Below are positions 22,692 through 30,458 of a stretch of 40,138 nucleotides of DNA, one piece after another (the stretch's first letter is position 1; the number at the start of each line of letters is the position of its first letter). Origin of the DNA: Actinoplanes sp. M2I2 (GTDB lineage: Bacteria; Actinomycetota; Actinomycetes; Mycobacteriales; Micromonosporaceae); the NCBI RefSeq assembly GCF_023544445.1, contig NZ_JALPVJ010000041.1, positions 1-40,138 of the forward strand, given 5' to 3'. Under the pieces are notes generated by a model. That model saw nothing but the letters and a program-made list of their open reading frames with translations, was not told the origin of the DNA and did no database searches. The translations under genes and the position numbers were made by a program.

Positions 22692-24260
22692 CTACTTGGT
22701 GCAGGTCGGCATGGTGGCCGGCAGCTTGAGGTCGACGAGGTAATCCGAGGCGATCGTGTCGACGCACTTGTTGGCCCCGGAGGACACGATGGTGTGGCCC
22801 TCGCCCTTGACGGTCAGCAGGGCGCTGTCCAGGGTTTCGGCCAGACTGATGCTGCCCTTGTGCGGGGCGGTGGGGTCACCGGTGATGGAGACGACAAGTG
22901 TCTTCGGCAGACCCGCGATGTTCTGGCCGTACGGGATGCCGAGGGTGGGCTGGGCCGGCCAGAACTCACAGGCGTCGCGGGCGCCCTCGGCCAGGTCGTT
23001 GCCCGGGTTCATGAAGGGCGCGAGTTCGTACGTCTCGGTGCGCAGCCGGATGACGTCCTGGGGGGTGAGGCGTTGCTCGTCCATGCAGTTGATGGCGAAC
23101 GCCGCCTCGGTCTGGTTGCCGTTCACCACGGTGTCGGCCTCGCCGCCCTCGTTCTCGGCCAGCAGTTCGAGGAGCTTGTCACCGCGTCCCTGCCGGACCT
23201 GCTCGAGGCCGCCGACGACGGTGGGCCACTTCGCCGGGTCGTAGAGGCCGTTGATCACGCCGCCGAGCGCGTCGTCGAAGGTGAGTTTGCGGTCCCCGGC
23301 CGGCACGGGACGGTCCAGCAGTGGCTGGACGATCGCCTGGAACTTCGACGTCCACGCCTTCGGGTCGGTCCCCAATGGGCACGTCGCGTCCTTGGCGCAC
23401 GCGGCCGCCATCGCCGTGAAGGCCTGTTGGAACCCGCCGTACGCCAGGAGCCGGCGCTCAACTGTGCCTTGGCGCGGGTCGAAGCCGCCGTCGAGGACCA
23501 TGGCCCGGACGCGCTGGGGGAACTGCTCGGCGTAGGCGGTACCCAACCGCGTGCCGTAGCTCTGGCCGAGGAACGTCAGCTTCTCTTCGCCGAGCGCCGC
23601 TCTCAGCACATCCATGTCGCGGGCAGTGGTGCGCGTGCCCATCTGGGTCAGTGCCTTCGCGCCGCCGGACCCGGCGGCGCAGCGGTCCAGCACCGCGCGG
23701 GTGTCCTCCTCCGTCAAAGGGGCGTTCTGCGCGACCAACGGGAACACCTTGTCGCCCCGGGTCGTGCCCTTCTCGGAGTAGCAGTCGGCCGCGGGCTTGG
23801 TGGCGCCGACCCCGCGGGGGTCGAACCCGATCAGGTCGAAGCGCTCGGTGATGCGGCTCTCGGGCAACAACGTGCCCACTGCCACCCCGAACAGGACCCC
23901 GGATCCGCCGGGACCGCCCGAGTTGAGCAGCAGAGAACCCTGGGCCTTCCCGCGGGCCTTGACGCGCAGGACCGCGACGGCGGCGGCCTCACCACCCGGG
24001 TCGGCGTAGTCGAGCGGGACGGTCAGCCACCCGCACTCGGCCGGGGCCTTCGCCAGGACCTCGGCTTCGCGCTTACTGGTGGCGAAGTCGTCGTTGCACG
24101 CGCGCCATTCCAGCTTCTGCGCGTAGAACCGGTCCAAGGCCGCGGTCGATGCGCTCGGGTCGGCGGCCGGCTGTTCCCCCGACCCGGATGTGCAGGCTGC
24201 CACCACAAGGACGCCGGCCATCAGGCCGAGGCCGGCGAATCTGCGTGCTGGTCTTTTCAC
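22692..24260 (-). CDS. Secreted lipoprotein alpha/beta hydrolase (tripeptidyl-aminopeptidase type)
   Basis: 522 residues. A signal peptide (MKRPARRFAGLGLMAGVLVV) ends in the lipobox VAAC with Cys23 as lipid anchor, so the protein sits outside the membrane. The hydrolase fold shows the oxyanion region LLNSGGPGGSG, FDPRGVG, the nucleophile Ser in GQSYGT, Asp in ITGDPTAP and His in GEGHTIV, with a C-terminal TAP-like domain. Relatives remove tripeptides from N-termini or act on small esters. The start is the GTG at 24260 with CGGAGGG 8 nt upstream; an upstream ATG at 24299 lies inside the promoter and is rejected. It is driven by MerR-type promoter copy 6. Confidence 0.9.
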   Translation of the reverse strand: MKRPARRFAGLGLMAGVLVVAACTSGSGEQPAADPSASTAALDRFYAQKLEWRACNDDFATSKREAEVLAKAPAECGWLTVPLDYADPGGEAAAVAVLRVKARGKAQGSLLLNSGGPGGSGVLFGVAVGTLLPESRITERFDLIGFDPRGVGATKPAADCYSEKGTTRGDKVFPLVAQNAPLTEEDTRAVLDRCAAGSGGAKALTQMGTRTTARDMDVLRAALGEEKLTFLGQSYGTRLGTAYAEQFPQRVRAMVLDGGFDPRQGTVERRLLAYGGFQQAFTAMAAACAKDATCPLGTDPKAWTSKFQAIVQPLLDRPVPAGDRKLTFDDALGGVINGLYDPAKWPTVVGGLEQVRQGRGDKLLELLAENEGGEADTVVNGNQTEAAFAINCMDEQRLTPQDVIRLRTETYELAPFMNPGNDLAEGARDACEFWPAQPTLGIPYGQNIAGLPKTLVVSITGDPTAPHKGSISLAETLDSALLTVKGEGHTIVSSGANKCVDTIASDYLVDLKLPATMPTCTK

Positions 24261-24290
24261 GGTGTGGACCCTCCGTAGCGGTTTCCGCCG

Positions 24291-24321
24291 AGTCGACACC
24301 GTGTCCCCGGCACACGGTCAA
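24291..24321 (-). promoter_or_regulatory. MerR-type promoter, copy 6
   Basis: Read leftward: -35 TTGACC (24321-24316), a 19-bp spacer, -10 TCGACT (24296-24291). This copy has the best dyad: ACCGTGT-N7-ACACGGT with 7 of 7 arm pairs. Transcription would begin near 24284, a leader of about 25 nt to the GTG at 24260. Confidence 0.75.
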
Positions 24322-24375
24322 GGCCGGCACCGCAGGCGCGCGGAGCGAGTCGCGCCACCCGTGCTTGGATGTGCC

Positions 24376-24864
24376 ATGCGGTTGAGCGAGATGATTGTCC
24401 GACTTGGTCACCGGCGCTGGTTCGCCGCCGCCGGGCGGTTTCTGATGCCGCTCGACCGGCGGTTGATTCGGCTCACGAGGGGGCGCCTCTCGGTGATCGG
24501 GTGGCAGACGGCGCCACCGACGCTGCTGCTGACGACTCGCGGGCGGACCAGCGGCCTGCTTCGCGAGCGGCCGCTGCTGTACGCGCGAGACGGTGACGCG
24601 TACGTCGTGATGGGCTCGAACTGGGGTCAGACCCGGCACCCGGCCTGGTCGGGCAACCTGCTGGCCGACCCGGTGGCCACGATGATTATCGCCGGCGAGA
24701 CGACCGCCGTGCGCGCCACGCTGCTGGAGGGGCCGGACCGGGAACGGGTGTGGCCCCTCCTGCTGCGGGTGTGGCCGGCCTACCGGGACTACGACGAACG
24801 CTCCGGTCGCACTCTGCGGATCTTCCGGCTCGTACCGGATGCACCGGGCCGCGTCGCATCCTGA
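24376..24864 (+). CDS. Deazaflavin (F420)-dependent nitroreductase, Ddn/DUF385 family
   Basis: 162 residues. Family pattern: LLLTTRGRTSGLLRERPLLYARDGDAYVVMGSNWGQTRHPAWSGNLLADPVATM, where TTRGR(T/K)SG and GS(N)xG...HPxWxxNL form the F420-binding core of Ddn-like split-barrel enzymes. They use reduced F420 to reduce quinones or nitro compounds, typical of actinobacteria. The ATG at 24376 has only a weak ribosome binding site. It is divergent from the lipoprotein gene and convergent with the LuxR ATPase gene, 9 bp apart. Confidence 0.85.
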   Translation: MRLSEMIVRLGHRRWFAAAGRFLMPLDRRLIRLTRGRLSVIGWQTAPPTLLLTTRGRTSGLLRERPLLYARDGDAYVVMGSNWGQTRHPAWSGNLLADPVATMIIAGETTAVRATLLEGPDRERVWPLLLRVWPAYRDYDERSGRTLRIFRLVPDAPGRVAS

Positions 24865-24873
24865 TTCACCCGC

Positions 24874-27615
24874 TCAGCGCAGGCGCAGTTCCTTGAGCTG
24901 CCGGCGGGAGGTGATGCCGAGCTTGCGGAAGATGTTGCGCAGGTGGGCTTCGATCGTGCGCGGGCTCAGGAACAGCTGTGCGCCCACCTCCTGCGAGGTC
25001 GCGCCGGTGGCGACCAGCCGCGCGATGTGCAGCTCGTGGTCCGTGAGGGTGTCGGCCGTCGACGTCGTCCGTTTACGGGGGTGCTCGCCGGTGGCCCGCA
25101 GCTCCCGGGCGGCGCGGGCGGCGAACGCCTCCAGCCCCATGCCCGACAGCAGCTCGTGCGCGGTGCGAAGCTGTTCGCGGGCGTCCAGACGCCGGCCCTC
25201 ACGGCGCAGCCACTCGCCGTAGACCAGGTGGGTGCGGGCGAGATGCCCGGCCATCCGGCTGGCCTGCAGCCAGGCGATCGCCTCGCGATAGTGCTGGTCG
25301 GCGGCCGGGCCGGTGCTGGTCAACGCTTGCGAGCGTGCCGCCAGGCCGAGCGCCCACGGGCTGCCACTGGCCCGGGCCCGCTCGGTGAGCAGCCCCACGG
25401 CGGCGGTCGCGCGCTCCGGCTCACCCGCGCGGGAGGCCGCCTCGATGAGTTCGGGCAAGGTGAGATTGCTGAACAGTGTCTCGTCGGTTCTGGCCGCGCT
25501 GCTCGCGGCGTCCATGGCGGCGGGGTAGTTGCCCAGGCCGTTGTGCAGCACCGTCAGGGCGTACTGGGCCATCGTCACTGCGGTGCCCTCGCCCCGGGCG
25601 GTCGCCTGTTCGACGCTTGCCGCATACAGCTGGGTGGTCTCGGCCTCGCGGCCGCGCCATCCGGCCAGCACGAGCTGGGCGTGCAGCAGATGTACGCCGC
25701 CGGTCGCCTGCGTGATGCCGACTTCCTCGGCGGCCAGCTCGCCGGCGTGCTCGATCTCGCCGGCGAACACCAGCACGACGGACTGGAAGAGCAGCGCGGC
25801 CGGCAGCACGGCGAGCACGCCCGCTTCGCGGGCGAGCCGGACGTTGCTTTCGGCCAGCGCCAGGACCGACTCGTCGTCGAACAGCGCCAGCGCGATCCGG
25901 CTGACCAGCCAGAGCCACCGCTGATCGTCGGCCAATCCCTGCGCCGGCTGGTCGAGGAAGGCCTTCACCGCGCGGCGCAGTTGGGGCATGCCGGCTTCGT
26001 ACCCCTCGATGAACGCAGTCACCAGCGCATCGAGCAACATGTCGGCCGGCCTGGGCGGCCCGGGCGGGGCGGGCGCGGCCTTGGCGCTCTGGGCAACCTC
26101 CCGTACGCCCCGTTCCTGGTCGACATCGCCGATGATGATCGCCGCATCGAACGCGTGCAGGTAGGTCTCGCGGGCGAGCGCGGCGTCCAGCGGGCCGAGT
26201 GTCCTGGCCGCATCCAGCAGCATCCCCGGCACGTCACTGCCTCGGGTCAGGTAGAAGGCGATCCGGGCGCGTGACAGTTGCAGCCGGCCGCGTTGCCGGG
26301 CGTCCAGCGGCCCGGCCGCCGCCACCTCCAGCAGTTCCAGGGCGGCCTCGGACGCGCCCGCCTCCTGCTTGGCATCCGCGGCCTCCAGCGCGCGCCTGGC
26401 CCGGTCGGCCGGATGGGGTGTGAGCTCCATCGCCCGCTGGAGGAAGGCCGCCGCGGCCGCCGACCCGCCACGAGCACGCGCCCGGCCGGCCGAACGCTCC
26501 AGGCCCGCGGCGACCTCCTCGTCGGAGCCCAGCACCGCCTGCGCGCGGTGCCACACCTGCCGGTCAGGATCGACGAGAGGATCGATGGCGGCGGCCAGCG
26601 CCCCATGCGCGCGGCGGCGATCCGGTGGCGAGGCCGCCCGATAGACCGCCGACCGCACCAGCGGATGGCGGAACCGCACCCGTGTGCCGATCTCCAGCAG
26701 CCCGGCGGTCTCCGCGGGTGCGGTCGCCTCCCGCGCGATGCCCAGCTTCTCGCCCGCACGCCACAGCAGCGCCACGTCGCCGGTCGGCTCCGTCGCCGCG
26801 ATCAGAAGCTGCAGTTGACTCTCGGCCGGCAGGCTGCCCGATCGGCGCTGGAAGCTGTCCTCGACGCGGCGCGGAACGCTCATCACGTCGGGTAGCTCGA
26901 ACCCGCCGGCCAGCCGGCCCGGTTGTGCGCTCCGGGGCAGTTCCAGCAGCGCCAGAGGGTTGCCTTGCGCCTCGGCCAGGATGCGCTCGCGTACTCCGTC
27001 GTCAAGAGGAGCCGGGACCGCACCGGTCAGCAGCGCCCGCGAGTCTGCGTCGGAGAGCCCCTCCAGGCGCACCTCAGGCAACCCGTCGAACACCCGGACG
27101 TCGGCTTCACCAGGGTCTCGCAACGCGAACACCAACGCCAGCCGTTCGGCCGCCACCCGGCGCGCCACCATGGCCAGGACCTGGGCGGACGCCTCGTCCA
27201 GCCACTGCGCGTCGTCGATCAGGCACAGCAGCGGCCCCTCCTCGGCCACCTCGGCCAGCAGGCTGAGAGTCGCCAGCCCGACCAGAAGGCGGTCCGGCTT
27301 CGCGCCGGTCTGCCGCCCGAACGCGACACCGAGCGCGGCCTGCTGAGGTGCGGGCAGCACCCGGGCGCGGTCCAGCAACGGCCCGCACAGTTGATGCAGG
27401 CCGGCGAAGGCGAAGTTTGTCTCGGATTCCACCCCGACCGCGGTCTCCACCCGGAACCCCGACCCGCCCGCGATGTCGCGGGCCTGACCCAGCAGCGCGG
27501 TCTTGCCGATGCCGGCCTCGCCGCGCACCACGACGGCTCCGCTGTGCCCGGACTTCGCCCGAACCAGCAGCTGTTCGATCGCTTCGCGCTCCTTGCGGCG
27601 GCCCAGCAGGTCCAC
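24874..27615 (-). CDS. Large ATP-binding LuxR-family regulator (LAL), copy 1
   Basis: 913 residues. The N-terminal ATPase has Walker A GEAGIGKT at 32-39 and Walker B LLCLIDDAQWLD at 129-140. A long helical TPR-like region (about 350-830) follows. The C-terminal LuxR helix-turn-helix is at 857-913 (LTDHELHIARLVATGATSQEVGAQLFLSPRTIEAHLRNIF). LAL proteins activate metabolic or biosynthetic operons, with ATP and an inducer controlling activity. The likely start is GTG 27615 with GGGAG 8-9 nt upstream. The 24-bp palindrome at 27703 lies in its promoter region and is the obvious control site. A second LAL is at 33990, but the two differ widely outside the motifs. Confidence 0.9.
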   Translation of the reverse strand: MDLLGRRKEREAIEQLLVRAKSGHSGAVVVRGEAGIGKTALLGQARDIAGGSGFRVETAVGVESETNFAFAGLHQLCGPLLDRARVLPAPQQAALGVAFGRQTGAKPDRLLVGLATLSLLAEVAEEGPLLCLIDDAQWLDEASAQVLAMVARRVAAERLALVFALRDPGEADVRVFDGLPEVRLEGLSDADSRALLTGAVPAPLDDGVRERILAEAQGNPLALLELPRSAQPGRLAGGFELPDVMSVPRRVEDSFQRRSGSLPAESQLQLLIAATEPTGDVALLWRAGEKLGIAREATAPAETAGLLEIGTRVRFRHPLVRSAVYRAASPPDRRRAHGALAAAIDPLVDPDRQVWHRAQAVLGSDEEVAAGLERSAGRARARGGSAAAAAFLQRAMELTPHPADRARRALEAADAKQEAGASEAALELLEVAAAGPLDARQRGRLQLSRARIAFYLTRGSDVPGMLLDAARTLGPLDAALARETYLHAFDAAIIIGDVDQERGVREVAQSAKAAPAPPGPPRPADMLLDALVTAFIEGYEAGMPQLRRAVKAFLDQPAQGLADDQRWLWLVSRIALALFDDESVLALAESNVRLAREAGVLAVLPAALLFQSVVLVFAGEIEHAGELAAEEVGITQATGGVHLLHAQLVLAGWRGREAETTQLYAASVEQATARGEGTAVTMAQYALTVLHNGLGNYPAAMDAASSAARTDETLFSNLTLPELIEAASRAGEPERATAAVGLLTERARASGSPWALGLAARSQALTSTGPAADQHYREAIAWLQASRMAGHLARTHLVYGEWLRREGRRLDAREQLRTAHELLSGMGLEAFAARAARELRATGEHPRKRTTSTADTLTDHELHIARLVATGATSQEVGAQLFLSPRTIEAHLRNIFRKLGITSRRQLKELRLR

Positions 27616-27702
27616 CAGCTCCGCTCCCGTCCGACTCCGGACACCTCATCCATCCGGACAGGAAGCCCAACCGTAGTGATAGAAGACGTTCGCGATCGAG
27701 CC

Positions 27703-27726
27703 TTTAGGTACCGCGCGGTACTTAAA
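27703..27726. promoter_or_regulatory. 24-bp palindrome between LAL and MerR genes
   Basis: Left half TTTAGGTACCGC and right half GCGGTACTTAAA differ from perfect symmetry at one pair only. The core TACCGCGCGGTA is in the style of TetR-family operators. It lies 87 bp before the LAL start and about 20 bp before MerR-type promoter copy 7. No TetR gene is in the window. Confidence 0.6.
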
Positions 27727-27745
27727 AGAAGCGAGCGTATCGGGT

Positions 27746-27776
27746 GTAACCCTGTGCCAAGAACACTGTGTGAGTC
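27746..27776 (+). promoter_or_regulatory. MerR-type promoter, copy 7 (degenerate)
   Basis: -35 position GTAACC (27746-27751), a 19-bp spacer with CTGT-GCCAAGA-ACAC, -10 position TGAGTC (27771-27776). The central half-sites are kept while the -35 and -10 have drifted, so it may be a weak autoregulatory site for the MerR gene at 27926. Confidence 0.5.
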
Positions 27777-27925
27777 AACCGGAGCCGCGCCTTGATCCAT
27801 CACCGAGGCGTCCGGCGACCACGCGCCCCGTCAGGCGTCGACACGTAAGGGTGTTTCACCGACGCGAACCTCGCCGGGCCGATGTCAGCGTGGAGCCACA
27901 GCGTTACCAGGGGGGAGGAGCCGAC

Positions 27926-28318
27926 GTGGCCTGGAGCACTCGGGAACTCGCGGAGCTCGCCGGCACGACAGTCAACGCGATCCGGCACTATCACCGGATC
28001 GCCCTACTCGATCAGCCCACGCGTCGATACAACGGATACAAGCAGTACGGAGTGCTCGACCTCATCCGGCTGATGCGCATCCGGCATCTGTCCGAGCTCG
28101 GCGTTCCGCTTTCGCAGATCCGCGAGATCTGCGTGGACGGTGAGGCCGCGCCGGACGTCCTGAAGCAGGTCGACGCCGGCCTCGCATCGGAGATCGAGCG
28201 GTTGAGCCGGGCCCGCAACGACATCGCGACCATCCTGGGCACCCGCGTGCCGGTCCGGCTCGACCCGCCGGCCGGTTCGGGCATCCGCGGGCTCGCGCAA
28301 GGCAAGCACGGTGGCTGA
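27926..28318 (+). CDS. Short MerR-family transcriptional regulator
   Basis: 130 residues. The winged helix-turn-helix covers about 2-70 (AWSTRELAELAGTTVNAIRHYHRIALLDQ, then YKQYGVLDLIRLMRIRHLSELGVPLSQI). A coiled dimer helix follows to about 110 and a short tail ends it, so no separate effector domain is present. The start is GTG 27926, 5 nt after GGGGGAGGAG; the earlier in-frame codons are upstream DNA. It closely resembles the MerR protein at 3931-4704 in the first 70 residues. It overlaps the GPP34 gene by 8 nt and stands behind a degenerate copy of the MerR-type promoter, so it is my first candidate for the regulator of all seven copies (inference). Confidence 0.88.
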   Translation: MAWSTRELAELAGTTVNAIRHYHRIALLDQPTRRYNGYKQYGVLDLIRLMRIRHLSELGVPLSQIREICVDGEAAPDVLKQVDAGLASEIERLSRARNDIATILGTRVPVRLDPPAGSGIRGLAQGKHGG

Positions 28319-29000
28319 GCGAACCCACGCACCCACGCCCGGCCCCGCGATCCTGGCCGAAGACCTCCTGCTGCTCCTGTTCCAGCCGGAATCGTCGACG
28401 CCGGACACGGAAGTCGTGGCCGGTGAGAGCACCCTTTCCGCCGTCCTTGCGGGGGCGGTGCTCGCTGATCTCGGGCTCGGCCGGAATGTGCGGACCCTGC
28501 CCGGCCGGAATGGGGCGATCAGGGTGGAGGCCGTCGCGCATCGACCGCCGGCGGACGACATCCTGCGGTCGGCCTGGGACTACCTCGCGGCCGGACCCAG
28601 GGGACTTCAGGCTGCCCTCGCCGCGATCGGGCCGGCCTTGCGCGGCCTGGTGCTTGACCGGCTCGTCGCCCGCGGGGACATCCGGCGATCCAGCCGCACA
28701 GCGCTCGGCCTGGTGGAGGTGGAGGTTCTGGAGGACGGCGGAACCGGGCGCCGGGCCGCGCTGCTCTCCGACGTACGGGCAGTGCTTGTCGAAGGTGTGG
28801 AACCGCAACCACGACTGGCTGCTCTCACGGCGCTGCTGTCGGGCAGCGGAACGCTTCCGCAGTTCGGCCCCGGGATTCCCTGGGCCGCTTCCCTGATCGC
28901 CCGCGCCAAGAAGATCGAGCAGGAGAGCTCGGGGGCCGAAGCCGCCACCGAAGCGATCGCCTGCACCGTCACCGCGGCCATCGACAGGGCCGCTCCATGA
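28311..29000 (+). CDS. GPP34-family (GOLPH3/Vps74-like) protein, copy 2
   Basis: 229 residues. Family pattern: ILAEDLLLLLFQPESS at the start, STLSAVLAGAVLADLGLGRNVRT, DDILRSAWDYLAAGPRGLQAALAAIG and LRGLVLDRLVARGDIRRS, then the C-terminal helices. The role in bacteria is unknown; eukaryotic relatives read phosphoinositides on membranes. GTG 28311 lies inside the MerR gene (8-nt overlap), so the two are translated together, which ties GPP34 function to the MerR signal. It differs considerably in sequence from the copy at 11085, so this is not a recent duplication. Confidence 0.85.
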   Translation: MAERTHAPTPGPAILAEDLLLLLFQPESSTPDTEVVAGESTLSAVLAGAVLADLGLGRNVRTLPGRNGAIRVEAVAHRPPADDILRSAWDYLAAGPRGLQAALAAIGPALRGLVLDRLVARGDIRRSSRTALGLVEVEVLEDGGTGRRAALLSDVRAVLVEGVEPQPRLAALTALLSGSGTLPQFGPGIPWAASLIARAKKIEQESSGAEAATEAIACTVTAAIDRAAP

Positions 29001-29021
29001 GGTCGAGCGTCAGTCGCCGGC

Positions 29022-29053
29022 GAGGCGGCCGACGACGATCCGTCGGCCACCTC
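29022..29053 (+). terminator. Hairpin terminator after MerR/GPP34 operon
   Basis: GAGGCGGCCGACG pairs with CGTCGGCCACCTC over 13 positions with one mismatch and a 6-nt loop. It lies 22 bp past the GPP34 stop. There is no U-tract. Confidence 0.6.
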
Positions 29054-29071
29054 GCGCCGTGCTGAGTCCGC

Positions 29072-29284
29072 TTACTGAGCTGCGAACTTCTTGATGGACG
29101 TCGTGTGGTTGTTCAGGTGCTTCCACGAGGGAAGGTGCTGGTAGATGACCTCCGCGTAGGCGGGCGCCTTCGGCTGGTCGACCCAGCCGTGCATGATCTC
29201 CGAGCCGACGGCGAGCCAGTTGATCGGGATCGCTCCAGCCTGGACGAGCCGCATCATGGCCAGGTCGTGGGTCTCCTTGATCGA
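29072..29284 (-). pseudogene. C-terminal fragment of an isochorismatase-like hydrolase
   Basis: Leftward, the frame reads SIKETHDLAMMRLVQAGAIP, then NWLAVGSEIMHGW, and ends in KKFAAQ. The AMxRLxxAGAxPxxWL pattern is the C-terminal part of YcaC-like isochorismatase-family hydrolases. The N-terminal two thirds, with the catalytic Asp, Lys and Cys, are absent. The similarity stops at about 29284, where a rightward methyltransferase fragment begins. Confidence 0.65.
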
Positions 29285-29558
29285 GGCCGCCGGGTTCGAG
29301 GTCCGCGACGTCCAAGCGCTGCGGCCCCACTATGCGCTCACCCTGCGCGCCTGGGTCCGTAACCTCGAGGCCAACTGGGACGAGGCCGTCAGGCTGGTCG
29401 GCGCCGGGCGCGCCCGCGTGTGGCGGCTCTACATGGCCGGGTCCGCTCTGGCGTTCGAGACCGACCGGCTCGGCGTCAACCAGATCCTGGCGGTCAAGCC
29501 CCACCCGGACGGCCACGACGAGCTGCCGATGACTCCCTCCTGGCGCCAGGGCGCGTGA
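29277..29558 (+). pseudogene. C-terminal fragment of a cyclopropane-fatty-acid-synthase-type methyltransferase
   Basis: The frame reads LIEAAGFEVRDVQALRPHYA, LTLRAWVRNLEANWDEAVRL, then ARVWRLYMAGSALAFE and GVNQILAVKPH. These are typical of the last 90 residues of CFA-synthase-like SAM methyltransferases. The SAM-binding domain and start are missing. It begins at the same point where the leftward isochorismatase fragment is cut, so both lost their 5' parts in one event. The upstream start codons in this frame are inside the other fragment. Confidence 0.7.
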
Positions 29559-29678
29559 ACAATGGAACTTTCGTAGCATCGGCGGATCCCGGAGATCGGT
29601 CGATGGGTGGTCGTCGGGAGACGTCTCAGCCGCGAGTCTGTAGGTCGCCTCACTCAGCGACCGACCGGAGGAACGGCT

Positions 29679-30302
29679 GTGGAACGTCTTCGAGTGGCCG
29701 TTCAGAGCACCGACCCGCTGAGTCACGCCGGTCTGGTCCGCTTCCTGGAAGCCGGCCCGGAGGTCGTGGTCATCATGGGCGACAGCGCCGATCTGGCGCA
29801 GGTCCTGGTCATGGGCGCCGATCGACTCACTGTGGAGGCAGTGGCCAGGCTGCGACGGTCGGCCGACGAGACTGGATTGCCGGTCGTCCTGGTGGTCGGA
29901 GAACTCCGGGAGACGGAGCTGCTCCTCGCGGTGGAGTGCCGGGTGGTGGCCATCCTCCCTCGGCGGACGGTCACTGCCGATCTGCTCGTCTCCAGTGTCA
30001 AGACCGCCGTCGCGGGTGGAGGCGTGATGCCGCCGAACCTCGTCGGCGAACTGCTCAGGCAGACCGAGCGGCTGCAGCGCGAGGTGCTGGCCCCCAACGG
30101 GCTGAGCCTCTCCGGGCTGACGTCGCGCGAGATCGACGTGCTGCGTCTGGTGGCGGACGGCTACGACACCGCCGAGGTCGCCCGGGAACTGAATTACTCC
30201 GAGCGGACAGTCAAGAAGGTCCTGTACGGCATGACGTGCCGGCTCGAACTGCGCAACCGCCCGCAGGCGGTGGCTTATGCGGTTCGTGCCGGCCTCATTT
30301 GA
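29679..30302 (+). CDS. LuxR-type regulator with atypical receiver-like domain
   Basis: 207 residues. The N-terminal 125 residues resemble a receiver fold (VERLRVAVQSTDPLSHAGLVRFLEAG ... VVLVVGELRETELLLAVECRVVAILPRRTVTADLLVSSVKTAVAGG). The usual acidic pair and phospho-acceptor Asp strand (xxDxxLP) are not recognisable, the equivalent being VLVMGADRLT, so phosphorylation is doubtful. The C-terminal LuxR helix-turn-helix (LTSREIDVLRLVADGYDTAEVARELNYSERTVKKVLYGM) is intact. Such atypical regulators often act as orphan or constitutive DNA binders. Start GTG 29679 with CGGAGG 7 nt before. Confidence 0.8.
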   Translation: MERLRVAVQSTDPLSHAGLVRFLEAGPEVVVIMGDSADLAQVLVMGADRLTVEAVARLRRSADETGLPVVLVVGELRETELLLAVECRVVAILPRRTVTADLLVSSVKTAVAGGGVMPPNLVGELLRQTERLQREVLAPNGLSLSGLTSREIDVLRLVADGYDTAEVARELNYSERTVKKVLYGMTCRLELRNRPQAVAYAVRAGLI

Positions 30303-30458
30303 CCAGCTGCACGTCGCAGGCCGTCAGAGATCGAACGTCAGGGGTTCCGCAACTCTGTCGTGGCGGCCGGTGACCTATGGGCACATCGCGGGGTCCGATG
30401 GTTCCTCCTTCGGCCGCCCGGTTGGCGGCGGCCTCGAGGACCGCGATAGAAAGAGGCT

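Noticed and set aside
24261..24299. Upstream ATG start for the lipoprotein peptidase
   Set aside because: It lies within the -10/spacer region of promoter copy 6. The GTG at 24260 has a good ribosome binding site and gives a clean signal peptide.
24943..26274. 443-residue rightward open frame
   Set aside because: Antisense to the LAL gene, which has clear ATPase and LuxR motifs.
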